64,000 nt of DNA from Nitrospinaceae bacterium (GTDB lineage: Bacteria; Nitrospinota; Nitrospinia; Nitrospinales; Nitrospinaceae). Shown here piece after piece: positions 32,894-39,785 of this stretch. The notes under the pieces are model-generated. The model worked only from the letters and a program-made list of their open reading frames with translations. It did not search any database and was not told where the DNA came from. The stretch spans positions 20,243 through 84,242 of the forward strand of contig JANQEK010000002.1 of assembly GCA_028278405.1 (NCBI GenBank), written 5' to 3'. Both the position numbers and the translations under genes were made by a program. Positions within the stretch are counted from its first letter, which is position 1. Each line of letters opens with the position of its first letter.

Positions 32894-34872
32894 ACCCAGG
32901 GAAAAAAGAAAATAGAAAAACCCACGTAATCATGCTCTTCATTTTTTTCATGATATTCGTTGTCTTGCTCTCTTCACCCGCCTGGGCAGCTGAGCGTGAC
33001 ACCCTGATTCTTAAAGCACGCCAAACAAGTTGGAAGGGAAATTATGATGAAGCAATTGCCATTTACCGACAACTGATTAATAAAAATCCTAAGGATATCG
33101 AGGCCATGCTCGGTCTTGCGGCAGTTTTAAGCTGGCAAAAAAAGTACCAGGAATCCAGCGATGTTTACCGGAAGATTCGCGAAATGCGGCCCGATATTCC
33201 AGATGGCGACTTAGGCCTGCTGCGTTTGAAAGCCTGGCAGGATGAACATGCCGCTGCTGAAGAAGGCCTGAGGGCACTTCATTCCAAATATCCCGAGCGT
33301 TTCGATATTTTGATGCTCCTTGGGCAAGTAACCGCCTGGCAAAAAAAGTATCAGTCCAGTGTTGAATTCTATAAAAAAGCACTGGCAATTCATCCTGACA
33401 ATCCGGCAACCATTAAAGCATTGGCTACCACTTACAAATGGATGAAGAATACTGAAGAGGGAGTAAAACTTTACGCAAAAATTCTGGAAGAAGAACCCAA
33501 TAACATAAACGCGCTTATGGGTACCGGAATTCTTCTTAGCCAAGGCGGAAAAAACAAGGAAGCTATTGTCTACCTGGAAAAGGCAAGAGATGTGGCTCCT
33601 GACCGTGCAGACGTCCGCGCCATGCTGGGGACCCTTTACAGTTGGACGGCTCAATTGGATGATGCCGTGACAGAACTCCAGAAATCGGTCGCTCTGGAAC
33701 AGGGAAATATATCCAATAGAAATATAAACAACTATATCGCTCTGGGTCGCATCTTCCGGTGGCAAAAGAAGAAGGAAGAATCCATAAAGCTTTATCAAAA
33801 AGCTCTCGAATTGGATCCAAATAATGGGGAAGCCATGGTCGGACTTGGAAGAGTCTACCTATTTGACGACCAATGGGACAAGGCGGAAGAACTCTACATG
33901 AAGGCCCTGACGATAAATCCCAATGATCTGGATGCCAAAGAGGCATTAGCGCAACTGAAGAGATTTAAGGCACCAGAAGCAAATATCAGGTACAACTTTT
34001 TTGAATCCCGATTGCATAATCCGATTTCAGGCCAAATCGCTTCGACCTTTATAGATCACCGGGAAACCTTTGAGTCCTTCTTCAAGTTGTCGCCCAAAAC
34101 CACAGTCCAAGCGCGTTATCAACACGCCGAGCGCAGGCAGCTCAGTCTTTCAAATACCTCTACCGATTTCAATGTCGACACCGAGACTGTTTCGGTCGGG
34201 TTGAATCAGAAGCTGCCTTACAATTTTGATGTTCGTTTGCGGTACGATGTGGCTCAGTTCACCAATGACAACGCTGCAAACAGCACTACGGATCTGGCAA
34301 AAACAGAGAACGACTATTCAGGATTTTTCATATTGACGAAAAGAAAAGACAGGCACTTATGGCGTATCAGCCTGGGTCGGGAGTTGTTTATCGACACTAA
34401 TCCCGGAGTATCAACGATTGAAAATATCAACACCTATTCGCTTTCATACGATGTGGGATTTTCAGATTCTTTCTCGACGCTGGTGGTTCTGTCATTAGAC
34501 GATAATTCTACCTTTGCAAAACTTCAACAGGATCATGTGATTCGGGCAAGATACCGGCTGCCCAATTACAAAAAACTTCAATTTGAATATCAACTCCGTT
34601 ACCTCTCCGATCCCGATACTTATCAAAATACAATTGGGGTAAACTTTCAAAATCAACTGGGAAAAAGCGTTCGTTACGAGGCAAGCTATTTCGTGACTCA
34701 ATCCCATAATACTCTGGACAACTTCCTGCGAAATTCATTCAGATTGTTTTTTTCATGGGACATCCTTCCCTGGTTGACTTGGGGTACTGATGCCATCGTA
34801 ACTCTCGATCATTTGAACGCAGACATCGACACGATTCAAAATTACCAAACGTATCTTACCATCAGGTTCTGA
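32890..34872 (+). CDS. TPR-repeat outer-membrane beta-barrel exporter (PgaA/YaiO-like)
   Basis: About 660 residues. Signal peptide (about 10-34, ending AWA). Then eight or more TPRs (residues about 45-350, e.g. AIAIYRQLINKNPKDIEAML, SVEFYKKALAIHPDNPATIK, LYMKALTINPNDLDAKEAL), then a C-terminal domain of alternating strands ending in Phe (FKLSPKTTVQARYQHAERRQ, YQTYLTIRF) typical of outer-membrane barrels. This is the PgaA/BcsC/PelB plan: periplasmic TPR domain gathers polymer and the barrel exports it. The ATG at 32890 overlaps the previous stop by 4 bases; I prefer it to the in-frame ATG at 32851 inside that gene. Confidence 0.88.
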   Translation: MNPGKKENRKTHVIMLFIFFMIFVVLLSSPAWAAERDTLILKARQTSWKGNYDEAIAIYRQLINKNPKDIEAMLGLAAVLSWQKKYQESSDVYRKIREMRPDIPDGDLGLLRLKAWQDEHAAAEEGLRALHSKYPERFDILMLLGQVTAWQKKYQSSVEFYKKALAIHPDNPATIKALATTYKWMKNTEEGVKLYAKILEEEPNNINALMGTGILLSQGGKNKEAIVYLEKARDVAPDRADVRAMLGTLYSWTAQLDDAVTELQKSVALEQGNISNRNINNYIALGRIFRWQKKKEESIKLYQKALELDPNNGEAMVGLGRVYLFDDQWDKAEELYMKALTINPNDLDAKEALAQLKRFKAPEANIRYNFFESRLHNPISGQIASTFIDHRETFESFFKLSPKTTVQARYQHAERRQLSLSNTSTDFNVDTETVSVGLNQKLPYNFDVRLRYDVAQFTNDNAANSTTDLAKTENDYSGFFILTKRKDRHLWRISLGRELFIDTNPGVSTIENINTYSLSYDVGFSDSFSTLVVLSLDDNSTFAKLQQDHVIRARYRLPNYKKLQFEYQLRYLSDPDTYQNTIGVNFQNQLGKSVRYEASYFVTQSHNTLDNFLRNSFRLFFSWDILPWLTWGTDAIVTLDHLNADIDTIQNYQTYLTIRF

Positions 34873-34894
34873 TCGATATCGGTTTGCAGCAGAC

Positions 34895-35797
34895 ATGAAA
34901 TCCAAAAATCAAAATTTTGTCAGAATTCAAAGGCTGGTGGTGAGCATGCTTTGTTGTTTTCTGCCGATTTCTGCTTTTGCTTCCGATCTCTCCTCTGTAG
35001 AAAACAATTCCCTGATCAATTTGGAAAAGATTTTCCTTGAGTCCGGACCTGGCTTGGATTTCACCCTTGTAGGGAAAAGCCTGTTGAAGGATAAAACGAT
35101 TCAAAAAATCAGCAAAGCCCGATTGGAAATTTCTTCTCCTGTAAAAAAAGCATTTCTCATTTGGTGCGGGGAAGTCAAAAAGCAAAATAAAAATACCAAA
35201 ACGATCCGTTTCATCGGTCCCAAAAACAAGGAGCACGAGATCACCGCCCAACATCTATGGAAGAAAAATTCCACAGGAATTCTTTATTCGGCGCTGGCAG
35301 AGGTCACCCCGTTTATCACGGGTAGTGGGATGTATGGAGTGAAAAACCTTTCCTCAGATGTGATCAACCCCGGCGGAAAAGATCCTTATTCCGTAGCGGG
35401 GTGGGCTTTAGTGGTCGTCACAGAAAATCGGAAAGTCGAAAAAATCCAGTCCGTAGCCATTCTTGCCGGCCTGCAAGTCCTGAAACCCGGTGAAATCTAC
35501 GATGTCCATCTAACTCCTTATTTAACAGACGATTCTATGGAACCTACTGCCATTGGGATTATCGGGGGCCACGGCCGGGCAGGTAATGGATCGGGAAATC
35601 TTTTGAATGATGTCTCCCTTTCCGGACAGGATGACTGGGATGGATCTGCCGGCAAATTTTGGGATGTTGACCTTTTCAAGCCCTACCCGCATACTAAATA
35701 TATAGCTGGAAATGGGGATTTGACGCTTACCGTCGACCCTCTTTTGCAGTGGATATACCCTATTGGGGTGATCATGAAGTCGTGGTCTACCGAATAA
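34895..35797 (+). CDS. Secreted surface protein of unknown function (DUF3344-like segment)
   Basis: 300 residues. Signal peptide (about 10-29, LVVSMLCCFLPISAFA). The mature protein is beta-rich: KARLEISSPVKKAFLIWCGEV and DPYSVAGWALVVVTEN resemble segments seen in surface proteins with the DUF3344-type fold, and it ends with GNGDLTLTVDPLLQWIYPIG. A single Cys (WCGE) remains after export. No C-terminal sorting tail of its own. It precedes the two mini sorting-tail proteins by 20 bases and is probably part of the same surface structure. The domain link is from memory of the pattern and is uncertain. Confidence 0.62.
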   Translation: MKSKNQNFVRIQRLVVSMLCCFLPISAFASDLSSVENNSLINLEKIFLESGPGLDFTLVGKSLLKDKTIQKISKARLEISSPVKKAFLIWCGEVKKQNKNTKTIRFIGPKNKEHEITAQHLWKKNSTGILYSALAEVTPFITGSGMYGVKNLSSDVINPGGKDPYSVAGWALVVVTENRKVEKIQSVAILAGLQVLKPGEIYDVHLTPYLTDDSMEPTAIGIIGGHGRAGNGSGNLLNDVSLSGQDDWDGSAGKFWDVDLFKPYPHTKYIAGNGDLTLTVDPLLQWIYPIGVIMKSWSTE

Positions 35798-35816
35798 GGG
35801 AGGGTAAGGAGGTTGT

Positions 35817-36149
35817 ATGAATAGGTTTATCATAAAAGTATTTGTAATTTTTTTAGCGATCGGTTTGTGGGATATAGGGTTCTTTGAACCCGTGACGTCT
35901 GATCTGGGCGGTCAGGTCTCCATAGCTGAAGCCAGTCATCGAGGTGGTGGCTGGGGCAGTTTTTGCCAAAGGTACCCCAGCTGGTGCGAGCGCCTTTGCC
36001 GAAGAAATCCCAGCTGGTGCCAACCGCCCACTGTGTCAGAGCTTCCCATTCAATACATGGTTCTCAGTGGAATCGTGTTGATCTCGTTATGCGGAGGAAC
36101 GGCTTTTTACATTCGCAAGCGAAAAATGGAAAACTCCCCGGAGGCATAA
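35817..36149 (+). CDS. Small exported protein with PEP-CTERM-like tail, copy 1 (Cys/Trp-rich)
   Basis: 110 residues. N-terminal signal segment (FIIKVFVIFLAIGLW...), a very short mature region with four Cys and repeated SWC (FCQRYPSWCERLCRRNPSWC), then a tripartite C-terminal sorting signal: PPTVSELP, a membrane segment (QYMVLSGIVLISLCGGTAFY) and a basic end RKRKMENSPEA. This matches the logic of exosortase substrates (PEP-CTERM, VPEID-CTERM) but with TVSELP as the short motif. Strong AAGGAGG ribosome site. It lies directly ahead of the exosortase-like gene, and its tail is nearly identical to copy 2, so processing by that enzyme is a sound inference. The mature role is unknown. Confidence 0.8.
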   Translation: MNRFIIKVFVIFLAIGLWDIGFFEPVTSDLGGQVSIAEASHRGGGWGSFCQRYPSWCERLCRRNPSWCQPPTVSELPIQYMVLSGIVLISLCGGTAFYIRKRKMENSPEA

Positions 36150-36160
36150 TCACTCTCTGA

Positions 36161-36180
36161 GCCCTGATCTCGATCAGGGC
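36161..36180 (+). repeat. Hairpin between the two mini sorting-tail genes
   Basis: GCCCTGAT-CTCG-ATCAGGGC: 8-bp perfect stem, 4-base loop, 11 bases after the stop of copy 1. No T-run follows, so it may act as an mRNA processing or stability element rather than a full terminator. A shorter hairpin (CCTGCT-TGT-AGCAGG, 36641-36655) occupies the equivalent place after copy 2. Confidence 0.6.
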
Positions 36181-36237
36181 GAGGGAGTGGTATATCTGCA
36201 TTCCATCAAAGCGATATTTTGCCGAAAAGATTTCTCC

Positions 36238-36621
36238 ATGAAACGTGTACTCAAAAATTGTCTTGTCGGCCTGGTAGGGATTGCATTCTTTGCAGCCGGC
36301 TCTGTTGTGTCGTGGGTCCCGGGTCAAAACGGAACCGTATCGGTTGCCGAGGCGCAACAAACAAAAAAAGAGAAAAGACAAGAGCGTAAAAGACTGAGAA
36401 GACAGCAGCGGCAGGAACAAAAAAGATTAAGACAGCAGAAAAAGCGTGAACGACGCAGAAAGAGAAGATGTAGAAGAAATCCCAGAAAATGCAAACCTCC
36501 GACTGTGTCGGAACTTCCTATCCAATATATGGTTCTCAGTGGAACTGTAGTGATTGCTTTATCCGGAGGCATGGTATTCTTAATTCGCAAACGAAAAATG
36601 AAAAATTCCCCGGAAGCGTAA
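36238..36621 (+). CDS. Small exported protein with PEP-CTERM-like tail, copy 2 (highly basic)
   Basis: 127 residues from the ATG at 36238 (MKRVLKNCLVG); the frame is open a little further upstream but that part lacks a signal. N-terminal signal segment to about residue 38, then a mature region that is almost only Lys, Arg, Gln and Glu (KRQERKRLRRQQRQEQKRL) ending RRNPRKCKPP, then the same tail as copy 1: TVSELP, membrane segment, RKRKMKNSPEA. The two genes share DNA identity through their 3' ends and beyond, so they arose by tandem duplication while the mature regions diverged completely. Such a polycationic stretch could bind an anionic polysaccharide. Confidence 0.8.
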   Translation: MKRVLKNCLVGLVGIAFFAAGSVVSWVPGQNGTVSVAEAQQTKKEKRQERKRLRRQQRQEQKRLRQQKKRERRRKRRCRRNPRKCKPPTVSELPIQYMVLSGTVVIALSGGMVFLIRKRKMKNSPEA

Positions 36622-37442
36622 ACGCTCTTGGGGCCCTGATCCTGCTTGTAGCAGGTGGTGCGATCTGCTTTCAACCAATGCGCTGGCTGGTGGAGTCGTG
36701 GCGGGTAAACCCCTATTATCTGCACGGATTTATGGTCGCGTTTGCCTCGCTTTGCTTTTTGGTATACCGGGCAAAAAATTCCACAATAGAAAAAGACAAC
36801 AACTGGGTATGGTCTTATTATCTCACGGCCGGGATTGTTTTATACACGATCGGATTTTTGATTGGACTCAACTATTTAAAAGCAATCCCATTGTTTTTGA
36901 TTCTGCTTTCAGCCGCCTACCTGCTGGGAGGAAAAACTTTCGGGAATGATCTGCGGTTCCCCCTTCTATTTCCGATCATAGCTGTCCCCATTCCCTTTCT
37001 GGCGGAACTTACCGCGTTTCTCCAGTTTGTTATGGCCAGTCTTTCAACGGGCATTCTTCAAATTTTCGGATACGATATTCGCGCCGAGGGGGCGCTCATC
37101 CATCTCCCAAACGCCACTTTTCTGATCGCCGAACCCTCAAGCGGAATTCAATCACTCATCGCCCTTTTGACGTTAATGATTCCGGTAGTCTATTTCACCA
37201 AAACGTCTTCCAGAAAAAAAGGTTATCTATATCTATCGATTGTTCCCATCGCCATAATGAGTAATCTGCTGCGAATCATTACTCTTTTTCTGGTCGCAAA
37301 CTACTACGGCGAAAAAATTGCAGATCAATTCTGGCACGACAAAGGCAACATTGTTTTTTTCGGAGTCGCCCTGACTTTATTATTCCTCACTTGGTATACA
37401 GTCGTTTATGGATTTAAATCTCCCAAAGCAAATCGAACCTGA
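36489..37442 (+). CDS. Exosortase-family membrane protein lacking the usual catalytic Cys; start unresolved
   Basis: Up to 317 residues with about eight membrane segments. It shows exosortase signatures: LHGFMVAFASL, PLLFPIIAVPIPF, LIHLPNATFLIAEPSSGIQSL, SNLLRIITLFLVANYYG (conserved Arg) and FWHDKGNIVFFGVAL (conserved His). Where exosortases have the nucleophile in EACSG, this one has EPSSG, with Ser217 encoded by TCA at 37137-37139. The only in-frame ATGs are at 36489, which lies inside copy 2 of the mini protein, and 36678, which would cut the first helix; no GTG or TTG lies between, but CTG codons at 36636 and 36642 are possible. It overlaps the EpsI-fusion gene by 35 bases. It should process or anchor the TVSELP-tailed proteins. 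Confidence 0.78.
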   Translation: MQTSDCVGTSYPIYGSQWNCSDCFIRRHGILNSQTKNEKFPGSVNALGALILLVAGGAICFQPMRWLVESWRVNPYYLHGFMVAFASLCFLVYRAKNSTIEKDNNWVWSYYLTAGIVLYTIGFLIGLNYLKAIPLFLILLSAAYLLGGKTFGNDLRFPLLFPIIAVPIPFLAELTAFLQFVMASLSTGILQIFGYDIRAEGALIHLPNATFLIAEPSSGIQSLIALLTLMIPVVYFTKTSSRKKGYLYLSIVPIAIMSNLLRIITLFLVANYYGEKIADQFWHDKGNIVFFGVALTLLFLTWYTVVYGFKSPKANRT

Positions 37443-39438
37443 TCGAAAATGGATCCGAGCCATCTGCGTATGGCTCTGCTGTGTTATTACCGGGTTGGGT
37501 CTCGCCTGTTCCCCGGACGACACTCCGAACAAGGCTTCGAGCGGGGGTAAATCCTCTCTTTCCAAAATTTACAAATTCACTTCAGATACGTCGCATTACT
37601 TCTCCACTTCACACGAAGGAAAGTTTATCTCCAATACCAACTATCTTTACAAGCCAAACCTGGAAAACCTTCCCTGGCATCTGGGAAACTGGGAAGGTTT
37701 TAGTCTTGAATCAGACGACCCCAACATTCTCTATCACCGGTTCTATCAAAACATAAAATCCGGGGCGGGTGTTTATTTGATGGCAGTGTATGGAACCAAC
37801 GAAAGCCAGTTTCATACACCAGAAGTCTGTTATATCGGGGATGGTTGGAAAATTGAAGAAAGGCGTTTTAAGTCCATAAATTTAAGAAATGAAGTTTTTC
37901 AGGTGCGGTATTCGATCGCTGTAAAAGACGATATGGAGCACCTCGTGTTGTACTGGTATCTCTGGCCCGATTCCCGCCGCAATATTACCGATGGACTGGT
38001 CATGATCCGCTTGGCGGTTTCCATTGACACGACGGTGGAGGATGCGGAAATAGGCGCTCTTGATTTTATTCAGCAACTCTCGGAACTGAAAATGGATTTG
38101 GGTTCAGAGGATCAGGTCGCCGAAACATTCGCTCCCGCTCTCCCGGCAGGAAATACAGGGAAAAATTCCACCCGCACGGAATGGGCCCCTTACAGGGAAA
38201 AAGCAGTCTCCTGGCTCAAATCACAAGTCGTTCCGAACAATATTGTCAAAGAACCCGTCCAGGACCGGAGAAATCTTTTAATCAGCTACAAGGTGCCCAA
38301 AGATTCGGATGTGTATCGTTACGTTTTCAGCAAAGCGTCTCTCTATGACAATGCCCTGGCTGTTATTGCGTTCTCCATGGTAGGGGAGTACGCCCTGGCC
38401 GAGAGGATCATTGAAGCGTCTTCCCGTGTGCTTTCTCCGAACAATGATTTGTGGTTCAGTTTCAACACCCATAATTCCTGGCCTGATAAACATGATCATT
38501 CCGGAGCCATTATCCGAAGCGGAGCTTCGGCCTGGCTGGGCTATGCCATCACTTTTTATTTGAAAACTCTGCTGATCGACCACCCAAACCTGCTGCAACA
38601 GGATCATGCTGCCATCAATCATCTGAAACTCGCCCAGTCCATTACGGACAAAATCCTGCTGCGGCAAATCACGGATAAATCCGACCCTCGCTACGGTTTT
38701 TTTACCGGCGGGGAGGGACGTTACTCTTATCGATGGAATAAAAAAGCAAAGAATGTTGAAGAATATTTTATTCCCGGCTCCATTCAATGGGCCAGCCTGG
38801 AACATAACATTGATATCTATTTTTTATTGCGCGACCTGGCCGTCCTTACCGGAAAGGACAAGTATGCCTCTTCTGCCGAGATCCTCAGGCAATCCATGGT
38901 AACCAAATCCTGGAACTCGGAAAGCGGTCAACTGAACAGAGGACAGCGCTCGGATGGAGCCGACACGGCTAAAGCCCTCGACTGCGCTTCATGGGGAGCC
39001 GTGTTTCTCCAAGCGGTCGGCGAAGACGCCAAGGCTCTAACATCCCTAAATTCCACCAAAAATTACTTCGTCAAATCCAAAAACCATCAAGGCTATAAAC
39101 CGTATTTTGACCTGCTTCTTTATGAAGACCCCGAAATAAACTCCCTCTTTTATCCTGATGCTCAAGAAAAAAACTGGAAGGACTTTCCCATGATTTGGAC
39201 AGAGGGTTCTTTAGGCGTAGCCATGGCTTATCTCAAGATGAAACAACCTGAAAAAGCGGCAGAAGTAATAAGATCCATTGTCGCTCTGCAGGATAAAGAA
39301 GGGGGTTTACCTTATGCCACGGAAAACCTTCGCTACCAGTTTTCAGATAACTCCTCTGTAGCGGGAACCGCATGGCTGGTGATGGTAATCGCCGCGTTAG
39401 AAGATGAAAACAACCTCAGGTTATTCTGGCAAAAGTAA
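37408..39438 (+). CDS. EpsI (DUF3485) domain fused to an alpha/alpha-toroid domain, lipoprotein
   Basis: 676 residues. The N-terminus has a hydrophobic segment with a lipobox-like GLGLAC. Residues about 60-230 are an EpsI/DUF3485 domain (LPWHLGNWEGF, TPEVCYIGDGWKIEERRF, VLYWYLWPDSRRNITDG), the partner normally found beside or fused to exosortases in polysaccharide loci. Residues about 265-670 form a helical toroid like those of six-hairpin glycosidases: LYDNALAVIAFSMVGEYALAERIIE, GAIIRSGASAWLGYAITFYL, EGSLGVAMAYLKMKQPEKAAEVI, and KEGGLPYATENL. Catalytic acids cannot be assigned. EpsI joined to a putative glycosidase is unusual and links sorting to glycan handling. Confidence 0.83.
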   Translation: MDLNLPKQIEPDRKWIRAICVWLCCVITGLGLACSPDDTPNKASSGGKSSLSKIYKFTSDTSHYFSTSHEGKFISNTNYLYKPNLENLPWHLGNWEGFSLESDDPNILYHRFYQNIKSGAGVYLMAVYGTNESQFHTPEVCYIGDGWKIEERRFKSINLRNEVFQVRYSIAVKDDMEHLVLYWYLWPDSRRNITDGLVMIRLAVSIDTTVEDAEIGALDFIQQLSELKMDLGSEDQVAETFAPALPAGNTGKNSTRTEWAPYREKAVSWLKSQVVPNNIVKEPVQDRRNLLISYKVPKDSDVYRYVFSKASLYDNALAVIAFSMVGEYALAERIIEASSRVLSPNNDLWFSFNTHNSWPDKHDHSGAIIRSGASAWLGYAITFYLKTLLIDHPNLLQQDHAAINHLKLAQSITDKILLRQITDKSDPRYGFFTGGEGRYSYRWNKKAKNVEEYFIPGSIQWASLEHNIDIYFLLRDLAVLTGKDKYASSAEILRQSMVTKSWNSESGQLNRGQRSDGADTAKALDCASWGAVFLQAVGEDAKALTSLNSTKNYFVKSKNHQGYKPYFDLLLYEDPEINSLFYPDAQEKNWKDFPMIWTEGSLGVAMAYLKMKQPEKAAEVIRSIVALQDKEGGLPYATENLRYQFSDNSSVAGTAWLVMVIAALEDENNLRLFWQK

Positions 39439-39785
39439 AAAATATTTTTCCCGAAACGCCAAAACTTTTTCCCTTTGGGCTATTCCTAACATAGTTTTTC
39501 CAAAAACAATCCTTCGACTGTATGAATAATTGCAATACTTAACTTTTTTTTAACGCCAAATCGCACTCCCAGCAATCGCTACTTCCCGTAAAATTTTTTA
39601 AAACCTTTCTAATTCCCCTCACTATTTTTTTATTGCAAGCAACGGTCCACTAATTGCATTCCAATTCAGCTTTAAGAGTTTGCCGGAACTCGTGAGTCTG
39701 GATTCATTCCGATCCATCCTCATCTGGATTACAAGCCGAAATCTTTCTGAATGGACTTAAAAGATAAGATAAAGGGGGAATTAAA
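39439..39785. other. Intergenic region upstream of the di-heme cytochrome
   Basis: About 350 AT-rich bases with several T and A runs. The only clear element is the GGGGG ribosome site just before the ATG at 39786. No convincing terminator for the polysaccharide locus is visible. Confidence 0.4.

Noticed and set aside
36161..36180. Hairpin after the first mini gene as a rho-independent terminator
   Set aside because: It is followed by GAGGGAGTGG rather than a T-run, and downstream genes seem to belong to the same unit, so it is listed only as a hairpin.
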